Assembly (NCBI GenBank): GCA_963824225.1
Contig: CAWGOF010000002.1
Span: 496,001 to 560,000, forward strand
Length of the DNA stretch: 64,000 bases
Direction: 5' to 3'
Source of the DNA: CAWGOF01 sp963824225
GTDB lineage: Bacteria; Acidobacteriota; Polarisedimenticolia; Polarisedimenticolales; Polarisedimenticolaceae
The position numbers and the translations under genes are program-made. The notes under the pieces are model-generated. The model was not told where the DNA came from and searched no databases. It saw only the letters and a list, made by a program, of their open reading frames with translations. Positions 1 through 8,730 of the stretch are shown here, piece by piece (position 1 is the stretch's first letter; each line of letters opens with the position of its first letter).

Positions 1-20
1 CACCGGAGCCATCGCTACCT

Positions 21-2894
21 GTGCGGTCACAAGGGGCTGTGCTTCTACACGAAATCGCCGGACGCGCTGACGCTCCCCGGATCGACCGAGCTCGTGCGCG
101 CCCGGTCGTTCTGGCTCCCGGTCTGACCGCAGTCTCGCGCGACCGCGCGCCATACCCCGAGGCGATCCGCCTGCGGGGCGTCCGGGTCCACAACCTCAAG
201 TCGATCGACGTCGACATCCCGCGCGATCGACTGACCGTGATCACCGGCGTCTCGGGCTCGGGCAAGTCCTCGCTCGCGTTCGACACGCTGTACGCCGAGG
301 GCCGCAGGCGCTACGTCGAGTGCCTGTCGACCTACCAGCAGCAGTTCCTCGATCGGATCGCCCGGCCGGATCTGGACGTCGCGGACGGCCTGCCCCCGGC
401 GATCGCGCTCGCGCGCGCGGTGCCCGCGGCCCAGGCGCGCTCGACGGTCGGCACGACGACCGAGATCGCCGACTACCTGCGGTTGCTCTTCGCGCGGGTC
501 GGCATCCCGGCCTGTCCGAGCTGCGGGCGCGACGTGCTGCGCGAGAGCCCGACCCACGTCGCCGAGGTCGTGACCGCTCGAGGCGGGCCGGCGATCGTGA
601 CGTTCCTGGCCGACGCGGCCGCGACCGACGCGGCCGTGACCGACCTCGAGCGCGACGGGTTCCGCCGCATCGTCGAGGACGGTCGGGTCACGCCGCTCGC
701 CGAGGCCCGCCAGCCTGCGGGACCGGTCGAGGTCGTGGTCGACCGCCTGACGCTCGATCCCGAGCGGCGCGCGCGCGTCGCCGAGGCGGTCGAGACCGCG
801 TACCGCTTCGGCCACGACCGGGCGACGGTGCGCCTGGCCGACGGTCGCGCGCTGCGGTTCTCGGCGCGGCTGCACTGCCCGGACTGCGACCGCGAGATCC
901 GCGCACCCGAGCCGCGAATGCTCTCGCCGAACTCGCCGCTCGGGGCGTGCCCCGACTGCCAGGGGTTCGGTCGCAGCGTGCAGTTCGATCTCGAGCGGGT
1001 CGTCCCCGACCGCGGCCGCACGCTGCGCGAAGGGCCGGTCGATCCGTGGAACAAGCCGGCGTACCGCGAGGCGTACGCGGAGCTCGAGCGCGCCGGCCGC
1101 CCGCTCGGGCTGCCGTGGAACGTCCCGTACGGCGAGCTGTCGGACGAGCACCGCCGGCTGATCGAGCAGGGCGGCGCAGGGTTCTACGGGATTCGCGGGT
1201 TCTTCGAGTGGCTCGAGGGCCGGACGTACAAGGTACATGTCCGCGTGTTCCTCGCGCGCTACCGCGCGTACCGGCCGTGCCGCAGCTGCGGCGGGACCAA
1301 GCTGCGTCCCGAGGCGCTCGCCGTGCGCGTCGCCGGCGAGAACCTCGGGCGTCTCGGCGCGCGGCCGATCCACGAGGTGCTGACGTGGCTTCAGCGTCTC
1401 GATCTACCGCCGCAGGCCCGCGAGATCGCGGCGCCCGTCGTGCGCGAGCTCGAGCGTCGACTGCGGTTTCTCGTCGACGTCGGACTGGGCTATCTGACGC
1501 TCGAGCGGCCCTCGCGCACGCTCTCGGGAGGCGAGTCGCAGCGAATCCAGCTCGCACGTGCCGTCGGCTCGGCGCTCGTCGGCACGCTGTACGTCCTCGA
1601 CGAGCCGTCGGTCGGCCTGCATCCGCTCGACGTCGACCGGCTGCTCGGTGTGCTCGAGGGACTGCGCGATCTGGGGAACACAGTGGTCGTCGTCGAGCAC
1701 GACCCGCGGGTGATGCGCCGCGCCAACTGGCTGATCGACCTGGGGCCCGGCGCGGGGACCGCGGGGGGCAGCGTCTCGTACCAGGGACCACCGGCCGAAC
1801 TGCCACCCGGGATCTCGGCCACGGCGCGATACCTCGCTCCCGGCCCCCGCCCGCCGATCGCGCATCGCCCGCTTCCCGAGTCGGGGTTCGTCGTCCTCGA
1901 CGGCGCGTCGATCCACAACCTGCGCGACGTCACGGCGCGCATCCCCCGGCGCGCCCTGACTGTCGTGACCGGTGTGTCGGGATCGGGGAAGTCGAGCCTG
2001 GTCCACGATACGCTCCATGGAGCCCTGAGCTCGGCGCTCTCGGGTCCGCGCATCGAGACCGGGCCCTACCGCTCGCTCGAAGGCGTCGAAGGGCTCGCCG
2101 GGGTCGAGCTCGTCGATCAGTCGCCGATCGGGCGTAGTCCGCGCAGCAATCCCGTCACGTACGTCCAGGCGTTCGACGCGATCCGCCGACGGCTCGCGGC
2201 AACGCCCGAGGCTCGGGCTCGGCGGCTGAAGCCGGGGTACTTCTCGTTCAACGTCCGCGGCGGCCGCGGCCGCGGCGGCCGGTGCGAGACCTGCGAGGGC
2301 GCGGGATCGATCCTCGTCGAGATGCACTTCCTCCCGGACATCCTCGTCCCGTGCGAGTCGTGCCGGGGGACGCGTTTCGGACCGGGCGCGCTCGCCGTGC
2401 GCGATCGCGGGCGGACGGTGGCCCAGATCCTCGAGCTGACCGTCGACGACGCGCTCGCCGTGTACGCCGACGTGCGCGACGTCGTGCGCGCGCTGCGGCC
2501 GCTCGCGGACGTCGGCCTCGGATACCTGAGGCTCGGTCAGCCCGCGCCGACGCTCTCGGGGGGCGAAGCGCAGCGGCTCAAGCTCGCCGCGCATCTCGGC
2601 ACGCGGGGCGACGGCCCGCGCGTGTTCCTGCTCGACGAGCCGACGACGGGTCTCCACCCCCAGGACGTCGACGTGCTGCTCGGCCTGCTCGGTCGCCTCG
2701 TCGACGCAGGCCACACGGTGGTCGTCGTGGAGCACCACCTCGACGTGATCCGGGCCGCCAATTGGGTCATCGACCTCGGCCCGGGCGCGGGTGCCGAGGG
2801 CGGCCGCGTCGTGGCCCAGGGACGGCTCGAGGACGTCGTCCGGTCCTCCGGGCCGACCGGGCGTTATCTAGCCCAGGCGATCGCAGAGCCTTGA
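21..2894 (+). CDS. uvrA: UvrA-family excinuclease ABC subunit A
   Basis: UvrA is the damage-sensing ATPase of nucleotide excision repair and hands lesions to UvrB. The 957-residue product has the full twin ABC layout: Walker A GVSGSGKSS near residues 76-84, zinc-finger pairs (CPSCG, CPDC...CPDC), ABC signature LSGGESQRIQLARA near 501, then a second Walker A near 652, the zinc module CETCEGAG...CESCRG, and LSGGEAQRLKLA near 845. Both halves end in DEP...GLHP and VVVEH motifs. Where most UvrA proteins read SAYARQFL this one reads STYQQQFLDRI, so it may be a second, divergent UvrA paralogue. The start is unsure: the frame is open to the window edge, GTG at 21 is only the first in-window start, and family similarity begins near residue 47. 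The stop codon lies inside the TTGACA of the next promoter. Confidence 0.93.
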   Translation: MRSQGAVLLHEIAGRADAPRIDRARARPVVLAPGLTAVSRDRAPYPEAIRLRGVRVHNLKSIDVDIPRDRLTVITGVSGSGKSSLAFDTLYAEGRRRYVECLSTYQQQFLDRIARPDLDVADGLPPAIALARAVPAAQARSTVGTTTEIADYLRLLFARVGIPACPSCGRDVLRESPTHVAEVVTARGGPAIVTFLADAAATDAAVTDLERDGFRRIVEDGRVTPLAEARQPAGPVEVVVDRLTLDPERRARVAEAVETAYRFGHDRATVRLADGRALRFSARLHCPDCDREIRAPEPRMLSPNSPLGACPDCQGFGRSVQFDLERVVPDRGRTLREGPVDPWNKPAYREAYAELERAGRPLGLPWNVPYGELSDEHRRLIEQGGAGFYGIRGFFEWLEGRTYKVHVRVFLARYRAYRPCRSCGGTKLRPEALAVRVAGENLGRLGARPIHEVLTWLQRLDLPPQAREIAAPVVRELERRLRFLVDVGLGYLTLERPSRTLSGGESQRIQLARAVGSALVGTLYVLDEPSVGLHPLDVDRLLGVLEGLRDLGNTVVVVEHDPRVMRRANWLIDLGPGAGTAGGSVSYQGPPAELPPGISATARYLAPGPRPPIAHRPLPESGFVVLDGASIHNLRDVTARIPRRALTVVTGVSGSGKSSLVHDTLHGALSSALSGPRIETGPYRSLEGVEGLAGVELVDQSPIGRSPRSNPVTYVQAFDAIRRRLAATPEARARRLKPGYFSFNVRGGRGRGGRCETCEGAGSILVEMHFLPDILVPCESCRGTRFGPGALAVRDRGRTVAQILELTVDDALAVYADVRDVVRALRPLADVGLGYLRLGQPAPTLSGGEAQRLKLAAHLGTRGDGPRVFLLDEPTTGLHPQDVDVLLGLLGRLVDAGHTVVVVEHHLDVIRAANWVIDLGPGAGAEGGRVVAQGRLEDVVRSSGPTGRYLAQAIAEP

Positions 2895-2922
2895 CAGCTA
2901 GCATTCTCTAGCAAGAGATATC
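2891..2922 (+). promoter_or_regulatory. Candidate promoter/operator of the antitoxin gene
   Basis: A consensus -35 box TTGACA (2891-2896) contains the uvrA stop codon TGA. It is followed by the inverted repeat GCTAG-N6-CTAGC (2897-2901/2908-2912) and the palindrome AGATATCT (2916-2923). No good -10 lies at ideal spacing, so the promoter call is moderate. Type II antitoxins often repress their own operons through such repeats, so an operator role is reasonable by family. A strong Shine-Dalgarno GGAGGTGA follows at 2927-2934. Confidence 0.4.
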
Positions 2923-2937
2923 TGTCGGAGGTGACCC

Positions 2938-3162
2938 ATGCCTCAGTCGCAACTGGCGACGCGAATCGATGGACGGGTCAAGAAGGCGGTCGAGGCGCTG
3001 TGCGCGGCACGCGGGCTCAAGATGAATCGATTCATCGAGGAAGCGCTGATCGACAAGCTGGACGAGTTGGAAGACGTCGAGGACCTCAAGCGAATCCGCT
3101 TCGAACCGACGCGCCCGCTGGCCGATCTGCTCAAGGCGTTGAAGCGGGATGGCAAGCTATAG
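2938..3162 (+). CDS. Type II antitoxin, ribbon-helix-helix-like
   Basis: This is a 74-residue basic/acidic protein. Residues 6-45 (ATRIDGRVKKAVEALCAARG, then MNRFIEEALIDKL) have the short-strand-plus-two-helix look of ribbon-helix-helix DNA-binding antitoxins. The C-terminal half (roughly 46-74, rich in D, E, R and L) would be the toxin-wrapping tail. A perfect GGAGGTGA ribosome site sits 3 nt before the ATG. It overlaps the next reading frame by 14 nt, as expected for a toxin-antitoxin operon. The partner toxin is broken (see 3149-3272), so this antitoxin appears orphaned. The TA class is inferred from layout and size, not from a database match. Confidence 0.75.
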   Translation: MPQSQLATRIDGRVKKAVEALCAARGLKMNRFIEEALIDKLDELEDVEDLKRIRFEPTRPLADLLKALKRDGKL

Positions 3163-3272
3163 GGTCGAGATCTCCGCAACGGCGGAGAAGCAGATCCGCA
3201 ACCTCGAACGCGGCCGATCGCCTCTTGATCATCGTGCTCAAGGTCGGCAGCCGGAAGGACATCTATCGCTGA
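3149..3272 (+). pseudogene. Degenerate RelE/ParE-type toxin with internal deletion and frameshift
   Basis: The ATG at 3149 starts with MASYRVEISATAEKQIRNLE, a typical RelE/ParE N-terminus. It then reads nonsense (RGRSPLDHRAQ). In the neighbouring frame, bases 3214-3272 read DRLLIIVLKVGSRKDIYR followed by TGA, a typical RelE/ParE C-terminus. Together the two pieces give about 41 residues, whereas the family is usually about 85-95. About 45 central codons therefore appear lost in a deletion whose length is not a multiple of three. The missing part holds the core strands and most active-site residues, so the toxin should be dead. Confidence 0.8.
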
Positions 3273-3359
3273 CGCCCGCCGGTGTGCTCGGGTGGGAAAC
3301 CCAGGGCTACCCGACGCCGGGCCCCCGCTCTTCGGCTGAGTATCCGGAAAAGCCCGCGA

Positions 3360-3391
3360 AACCCGGCCGGCGCGCGCGGCTCGGCCGGGTT
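3360..3391 (+). repeat. Perfect 10-bp hairpin upstream of the cupredoxin gene
   Basis: AACCCGGCCG (3360-3369) and CGGCCGGGTT (3382-3391) are perfect inverted repeats around a 12-nt GC loop. There is no T-run after the stem, so it is not a classical intrinsic terminator. It may separate the toxin-antitoxin remnant from the downstream operon. The rest of the 3273-3449 gap shows nothing else I can name. Confidence 0.5.
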
Positions 3392-3449
3392 GAACTGGCC
3401 CGGCCCCCGGACCATATTCGAGCAAGTCGGGGGGGACAGGAGCAGCGCG

Positions 3450-4175
3450 ATGGCCCGGAGTGCGTCCGCGACCGCCTTGCTCCTCGTCTGCGCTTGGGCC
3501 GCGATCGGTGACTCGCCCCGAGCGACCGACCGGGCGAGCGGCGATCTCGAGGGCACGGTAACCCTCGGTGCCGAGCTCACCCCGCGGCGCGTCAACTTTC
3601 CGTTGTATGCCGATCCGCTGCGCGCGGCCCAGCGCAGCGCGCCGCGCTCCTTGGCCGACGAGATGTCACGCGTCGTCGTGTACCTCGAGGCCGTGCCCTC
3701 GTCGGCCCCGGCGCTCGTCGCCCCGGCCGAGCCGTATCGCATCGAGCAGGTCGGACTCGAGTTCGAGCCGCACGTTCTGGCCGTCGTTCGCGGGTCGACC
3801 GTCGAGTTCCCGAACCGCGACGCCGTGTTCCACAACGTGTTCTCGCTGTCCAAGGCCCAGTCGTTCGACCTCGGACGCTACCCGAGCGGTGCGTCGCGGT
3901 CGGTGCGGTTCGACACGCCGGGCGTCGTCAAGGTGTTCTGCCACATCCACTCGGACATGAGCGCGATCATCGTCGTGCTCGACAATCGGTACTTCGCCAC
4001 ACCGGGTCGCGACGGGAAGTATTCGATCCGGGGCATCCCGCCCGGCGACTACCGCGTCGTCCCGTGGCACGAGCGGGCGCGAGCGGCCGCGCGACCGATC
4101 CGCGTCGACGTCGGGCAGGTCATGCGCGCGGACTTCGACATTCCGCTCGAGCTGGAGACGACGGACGGTGGCTAG
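3450..4175 (+). CDS. Exported cupredoxin-like protein with C-terminal regulatory-type domain
   Basis: The 241-residue protein has a Sec signal (MARSASATALLLVCAWAAIG). A plastocyanin-like domain holds the expected copper ligands: His in FHNVF, then C164-x2-H167-x2-M170 in VFCHIHSDM. The segment after it (about 180-241, GKYSIRGIPPGDYRVVPWH) looks like a carboxypeptidase-regulatory/SpaA-type beta fold. Proteins of this build are often labelled methylamine-utilisation or plastocyanin-like. A periplasmic electron-transfer or copper role is inferred. The ATG at 3450 was chosen because AGGAG lies 7 nt upstream and the signal peptide starts there. It overlaps the sensor kinase gene by 8 nt, so the two are probably co-expressed. 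Confidence 0.8.
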   Translation: MARSASATALLLVCAWAAIGDSPRATDRASGDLEGTVTLGAELTPRRVNFPLYADPLRAAQRSAPRSLADEMSRVVVYLEAVPSSAPALVAPAEPYRIEQVGLEFEPHVLAVVRGSTVEFPNRDAVFHNVFSLSKAQSFDLGRYPSGASRSVRFDTPGVVKVFCHIHSDMSAIIVVLDNRYFATPGRDGKYSIRGIPPGDYRVVPWHERARAAARPIRVDVGQVMRADFDIPLELETTDGG

Positions 4176-6498
4176 CGTCCTTCGACGCCTGCGCGCGGCG
4201 AGCCTCGGCGCCCGGCTGATCGCGTTCAGCACGCTTTTGACCGCGGTCGCGGTGTGCCTCGGGTTCTTCCTGTTGAGCTTCTCGCTGCGCCGCCATACGA
4301 AGGAGCTGTTGGCGCAGACGCTCGCGCACCACCAGCGGACGATCCTGCACCTCCAGGAGCGCGGCCTCGACGAGCTGCTGCGCACGTCGAGCCTGATGAC
4401 CGATAGTCCGACCCTGCGCGCGGCGATCGAGACCTACGCCTCGGAGGCCAGCCCGCGAGCGCCCGCGCGGGCCGATCTCCTGGCCACGATCGAGGAGGAG
4501 CTGGACAAGGTCGCGGCGGGTCTCGAGCGCGACCTGCTCGTCGTGACCGATCGCGCCGGCCGCGTGCTGGCGACGAGCGGCCGCGCGGGACCGCGGCCCG
4601 CCCCCGGCGGCGATCTGGGGGCCGACCCGGCGGTGCGCCACGCGCTCGACGTCGATGGGCCGGTCGGTCCGCAGAACCTGGCCGTGTGGCAGCTCGGAGA
4701 CGACTGGCTGCGCGTGGGCAGCGTGCCGATCGTGCTCCAGGGGTTCGTCATCGGGACGCTCACGGTGGGCGATCGGATCGACGACGCGTTCGTACGCGAG
4801 CTGCACCGGTCGTTCGACTGCGACTTCGTCGTCCTGGCCGGCGACCACGTCGTGGGATCGACGCTCCGTGCGCCGCTCGATCCCGCCGATCGGCACGCGC
4901 TCGTGTCCGACACGCTCGACCGCGGCGAGCCGTCGGTCGCGCGGCTCGGAGCGACCGAGTTCGTCCGCACGAGCGTCGTCCTCGGGACCGACCCCGCGGG
5001 CCGACCGTTCGAGCTGCACCTGCTGCACTCGCTCGATCGCGCGCTCGGCGATTCGAATCGGCTGCTCGGGATCGCGCTCCTGTCCTGGGGCTGCGCCGCG
5101 GTGCTCTTGTCCGGGATCGCCGGCTGGTGGATGTCGCGCTCCGTGCTCCGACCGCTCGAGGCGTTCGTCGGGTTCATGCGCTCGGTGGCGTCGAGCGGCG
5201 ACCATTCCCGGCGCTTCGACGCCAAGAGCTCGTGCGCCGAGGTCGAGACGCTGCATCTGGCGTACGACCACCTGATGCGCTCGCTCGCCGAGCACGAGCG
5301 CCGGCTGCTCCTCGCGGCCCGCGCGGACCTCGATCGGCTCGAGCGGCTCAAGGAGTCGGAGAAGCTCGCGGCGCTCGGACGCTTGTTGTCCGGAGCGGCG
5401 CACGAGATCAACAACCCGCTGACCGGCGTGGTCGGAAACCTCGAGCTGCTCCTGCGCGACGAGCACCTCGCGCCCCCGACGCGCGAGCGCGTCGAGCGGA
5501 TCCGCCGCGAGGGCCAGCGCATCTCGGCCCTCGTGCGCAACCTGCTCAAGATCTCGCACCGCGACACGGGCGAGCGCACGGTGATCGACGTGCACGCCGT
5601 GCTAAGCGACACGATCGAGGTCCGGCGCCACGACTTCGCCGCCGCCGGGATGGAGCTCGTGCTCGACCTCGCTCCGGACGAGCTCGCGGTTGCGGGCAAC
5701 GAGCTCGAGCTGCACCAGCTGTTCCTGAACCTGGTCAACAACGCGTACGACGCGCTGACCGAGACCGGCGGCGGCGCGGCGCGGCAGCTCGTCGTCCGCA
5801 CCACCGTCGAGGCTGGAACGGTGCTCGTGGACTTCGAGGACACCGGCCCGGGCATGGAGAACCCGAAGCTCGTGTTCGACCACTTCTACACGACGAAGCA
5901 GGTGGGCAAGGGCACAGGCCTCGGCCTGAGCATCGCGTATGCGGTGGTGGAGAAGCATGGCGGGGAGATCCGCGCGGAGAATCGAGCGGAGGGCGGCGCG
6001 CGATTCCGCATCACGCTTCCGCTGACCGACCCGCGCAGCGAGCCGGCTCGTGCGGCCGCCGCGGCGGCGGCCGCCGCGACGGCGGTCGTCGAGCCGCCGG
6101 GCGCCTCAGCCCAGCTCGCGGCGTCCGTGCTCGTCGTGGACGACGAGCCGACGATCGTCGACCTGCAGAAGGAGATCCTCGAGTCGCTGGGCGCCGAGGT
6201 CGTCGCGGTGTCGTCCGGCACGGCGGCGATCGGTGCGCTCGAGCGGCGCCGGTTCGACCTGATCGTCACCGACCTCAAGATGCCCGGCGTGTCGGGCCAG
6301 GACCTGTTCCGCTGGGTCGAGTCGAACCGTCCATCGGCGGTCCACGGCTTCGTGTTCGTGACCGGCGAGATGGACGGCGGTGCGGAGCTCGACCTCGTGC
6401 ATCGGACGGGCGCGCGCTACCTGCTCAAGCCGTTCTCGATCGAGCAGTACGTCGAGGCGATGCGGGAGACGCTCGATGCGTTGCACGTTCCACGCTGA
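4168..6498 (+). CDS. Membrane hybrid sensor histidine kinase with C-terminal receiver domain
   Basis: This 776-residue two-component protein has TM1 near 18-37, a periplasmic sensor region (about 40-295), TM2 near 299-318, and a HAMP-like stretch. HisKA follows with the phosphorylated histidine H412 in AAHEINNPL. A HATPase domain carries the N box (NLVNNAYDAL) and G boxes (DTGPGM, GKGTGLGLS). An alanine-rich linker (near 630-650) leads to a receiver domain with phospho-acceptor D702 in VTDLKMPG. No DNA-binding output domain is present, so a separate regulator or a phosphorelay is expected. The start is GTG. It overlaps the cupredoxin gene (8 nt) and the porin gene (23 nt), suggesting a three-gene unit in which the kinase may sense something linked to copper, redox or the envelope (inference). 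Confidence 0.93.
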   Translation: MASVLRRLRAASLGARLIAFSTLLTAVAVCLGFFLLSFSLRRHTKELLAQTLAHHQRTILHLQERGLDELLRTSSLMTDSPTLRAAIETYASEASPRAPARADLLATIEEELDKVAAGLERDLLVVTDRAGRVLATSGRAGPRPAPGGDLGADPAVRHALDVDGPVGPQNLAVWQLGDDWLRVGSVPIVLQGFVIGTLTVGDRIDDAFVRELHRSFDCDFVVLAGDHVVGSTLRAPLDPADRHALVSDTLDRGEPSVARLGATEFVRTSVVLGTDPAGRPFELHLLHSLDRALGDSNRLLGIALLSWGCAAVLLSGIAGWWMSRSVLRPLEAFVGFMRSVASSGDHSRRFDAKSSCAEVETLHLAYDHLMRSLAEHERRLLLAARADLDRLERLKESEKLAALGRLLSGAAHEINNPLTGVVGNLELLLRDEHLAPPTRERVERIRREGQRISALVRNLLKISHRDTGERTVIDVHAVLSDTIEVRRHDFAAAGMELVLDLAPDELAVAGNELELHQLFLNLVNNAYDALTETGGGAARQLVVRTTVEAGTVLVDFEDTGPGMENPKLVFDHFYTTKQVGKGTGLGLSIAYAVVEKHGGEIRAENRAEGGARFRITLPLTDPRSEPARAAAAAAAAATAVVEPPGASAQLAASVLVVDDEPTIVDLQKEILESLGAEVVAVSSGTAAIGALERRRFDLIVTDLKMPGVSGQDLFRWVESNRPSAVHGFVFVTGEMDGGAELDLVHRTGARYLLKPFSIEQYVEAMRETLDALHVPR

Positions 6499-7603
6499 CC
6501 GGCGGGCGCTGGCGGCCACGCTCCTGGCGGCGCTTGCCGTCGACGGATCGGCCCACGCGGCCGTCGAGAAGCGCTGGATCGTACACGGCCTGCAGGACCT
6601 CGTCCTCCTCGACACCGACGACGCCTCGCGCGTGCTGAGCCGCAACGAGGGCGAGCCGGGCGGCGTGGGCCAGCTGCGGCTGTGGGTCGCGGGCGAGCTG
6701 ATGCCCGGGCTCACGGCGCAGGTCGTGGGCCGGATCGAGGGCGGCTCGGGCACAGCCACGGGCGAGACCGAGAGCGAGGTCGACCAGGCGCTGCTGCGCT
6801 GGGCTCCGTCTCCGGGACTGCGGCTCCTCGTCGACGTGGGCAAGGTCGGGTCGCCGTTCGGCAACTTCCGCGACCGCTCGTTCTCGGACGTCAACCCGCT
6901 GATCGGGGCGCCCGACAGCTACGACGTGTCGTACCCGCTGGGGATCGTCGTCACGGGCCAGGTGTCACGCCTCGACTATCGCGTGGCCTGGATCGACGGC
7001 CCGATGGCGAACGAGAACTACGTCCCCGAGGCGGGCGCAGCGTGGCGGCCGGGCGTCGCCCTCGGCGTGACGCCGTTCATCGGCTTCCGCATCGGCGGGT
7101 ACGCCACCGCCGGTCCGTACCTCGGCCCGAGCGTCGAGTTCGCGCTCCCGGCTGGCGCGGCGTGGCGCGACTTCGACCAGGAGATCTACGGGTTCGAGCT
7201 CAAGTTCAGCCGCGGGCATTTCGAGCTGAACGGCGACGTGGCGTTCTCGCGCTACGAGGTCCCGACCACGACTTCAGACCCCCGCGGCCAAGCGTGGTAC
7301 CTCGAGCCGCAGTACGCGTGGACCCCGCGCCTGTTCACCGCCGCGCGCATCGAGCGCAACGACTACCCGTACATCATGCCGATCGACAGCACGTTCTGGA
7401 TCGCGAGCAACGCGACGTTCTACGGCATCGAGGCGGGCGTCGGCTGGCGCTTCACACCGGACCTGCTGGTCAAGGGCTCCTACCGCACCGATCACTGGCA
7501 CGTCGATCGGAGCCTGGAGGAGATCCTGCCCGAGGGTCGCGCGGTCGCCGTCGCGCTGTCCTACCGCTTCGACGTCCTATCGTGGATCGATCGGCCCCGC
7601 TGA
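6476..7603 (+). CDS. Outer-membrane beta-barrel, porin-like
   Basis: The 375-residue protein starts at an ATG inside the kinase gene and has a signal peptide ending in DGSAHAA. The mature part consists of amphipathic, Gly- and aromatic-rich strands (for example QLRLWVAGEL, FELKFSRGHFELNGDVAF, GVGWRFTPDLLVKGSYR), typical of a porin/DcaP-like barrel. The substrate is unknown. The ATG at 6476 is preferred over longer frames because it gives a clean signal peptide. A mutated second copy of the last 45 bp lies about 1.09 kb downstream (8647-8691), so the 3' end was once duplicated. The adjacent kinase suggests regulated envelope function. Confidence 0.75.
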   Translation: MRCTFHADRRALAATLLAALAVDGSAHAAVEKRWIVHGLQDLVLLDTDDASRVLSRNEGEPGGVGQLRLWVAGELMPGLTAQVVGRIEGGSGTATGETESEVDQALLRWAPSPGLRLLVDVGKVGSPFGNFRDRSFSDVNPLIGAPDSYDVSYPLGIVVTGQVSRLDYRVAWIDGPMANENYVPEAGAAWRPGVALGVTPFIGFRIGGYATAGPYLGPSVEFALPAGAAWRDFDQEIYGFELKFSRGHFELNGDVAFSRYEVPTTTSDPRGQAWYLEPQYAWTPRLFTAARIERNDYPYIMPIDSTFWIASNATFYGIEAGVGWRFTPDLLVKGSYRTDHWHVDRSLEEILPEGRAVAVALSYRFDVLSWIDRPR

Positions 7604-7604
7604 G
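7560..7604 (+). repeat. Direct repeat, copy 1 (porin 3' end)
   Basis: These 45 bp encode the last residues of the porin (YRFDVLSWIDRPR plus stop). They match 8647-8691 at 39 of 45 positions without gaps. The pair brackets a stretch of about 1.04 kb with different base composition. Confidence 0.85.
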
Positions 7605-7644
7605 CCACGGGCGCTTTGATCAAACGGGAGCTTGGAGGGTCCAA

Positions 7645-8592
7645 GTGAAGCGGCACATGGCACCTTGGCCAAGGTTGAGTGTGTTGCTCGGCGTGCTTTG
7701 GGCCGGCTGCTCGTCGGGCGTTGCGGGGAACGACGAACTGCAGAAGTGGGCCGGTCAACTGCAAGTGTCCGGCAAGTGCAGCGAGCCTGCAGCCCAACTG
7801 GCACGGCTGGGGCCCACAGCTCTGCCATACTTGGAGGCACTAGCCACCGACGCCGCACCTCCCCTGCGGGAGACAATACGTGCGGTCCTCAGTGTCGCAT
7901 TGCTGAAGTCCCTTCAACCCGACGACTTGAAGGGCCACGCTAAGCTGGTCGATCTGGCCCAGGCCGAGATCGAGGATGGCTACCGAGTCGCCAAGGTCCT
8001 TGCACACGCAGAGCGATATGATTCTGGAGCGCTGGGTTTGCGGTCTCCGAGCTCTCCTCTGCCCGCACCGAGCGCCGCTCGCGCGGCCGTTCGCGATCTA
8101 CTCTGTTTGAGGGGATTTGCAATACCAGCGGTTCAGAGACTAGCACGCGACACGTCGCCTGCATCAAGACAGTACGCTGCGGATGTTCTGGTCGGGTTGC
8201 AGGCGACCTCCCAAAAAGCACTCCTCCTCAGGCTAGCGCGGGACCACGGACCGATCGGTGTATCAGGCGGAGATTACTTCAGCAGAACCACCGTTGGTGA
8301 CTTCCTCACTTCTCGCTTGAAGCGGACTTTTCCGTTTGCGGGGTGGTACGGCGTAGAAACCACGGTTGACAAGATCCTTGAGTCAGAGGGCTACGTGAAT
8401 GAATTGTGCGATGAGCTTCATCCTGACTTGTACACCGGATCGTTCCCTATGACGAACGCCCTTCGTCAGCAGGCAGAGACAACGGATGCTGGCTCATGGG
8501 ATGAGTATTGGAAGAGAGCGGGTCCCGTGATCGCGGAGATCTACGATCAGACTACTCGCGAGCGAAGGCAGGATCCGCACCCTCGGCGGTGA
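7645..8592 (+). CDS. Putative lipoprotein with HEAT-like helical repeats
   Basis: The 315-residue protein starts with a short hydrophobic signal and a lipobox-like WAGC at residue 22. The region after it has HEAT/Armadillo-like helix pairs (AAQLARLGPTALPYLEALA, FAIPAVQRLARDTSPASRQY). Its function is unknown. GTG 7645 is preferred because GGAGGG ends 5 nt upstream; ATG 7657 is the alternative. Codon use differs visibly from the neighbours, with many A/T-ending codons, so the gene looks recently acquired or relaxed. It sits between two copies of the porin 3' end, which supports insertion or a duplication event. Confidence 0.65.
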   Translation: MKRHMAPWPRLSVLLGVLWAGCSSGVAGNDELQKWAGQLQVSGKCSEPAAQLARLGPTALPYLEALATDAAPPLRETIRAVLSVALLKSLQPDDLKGHAKLVDLAQAEIEDGYRVAKVLAHAERYDSGALGLRSPSSPLPAPSAARAAVRDLLCLRGFAIPAVQRLARDTSPASRQYAADVLVGLQATSQKALLLRLARDHGPIGVSGGDYFSRTTVGDFLTSRLKRTFPFAGWYGVETTVDKILESEGYVNELCDELHPDLYTGSFPMTNALRQQAETTDAGSWDEYWKRAGPVIAEIYDQTTRERRQDPHPRR

Positions 8593-8646
8593 GCTCAAGC
8601 CGACTAACAAGCCCGAACGCGTGTCGGCCAGACCAAGGCGCGCGTT

Positions 8647-8691
8647 CCTACCGCTTCCACGTCCTGTCCTAGATCGATCGGCCGCGTTGAG
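8647..8691 (+). pseudogene. Decayed second copy of the porin 3' end
   Basis: This stretch is a 39/45 match to 7560-7604. In the homologous frame it reads YRFHVLS, then TAG, then IDRPR and the original TGA. A premature stop has therefore arisen and only the tail of a former paralogue remains. Upstream similarity fades within about 10 nt. Nothing else is recognisable in 8593-8730. Confidence 0.75.
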
Positions 8692-8730
8692 GCGTTGTAG
8701 CAACGCATCCTCGTGTGTATGCTCTCGCGC

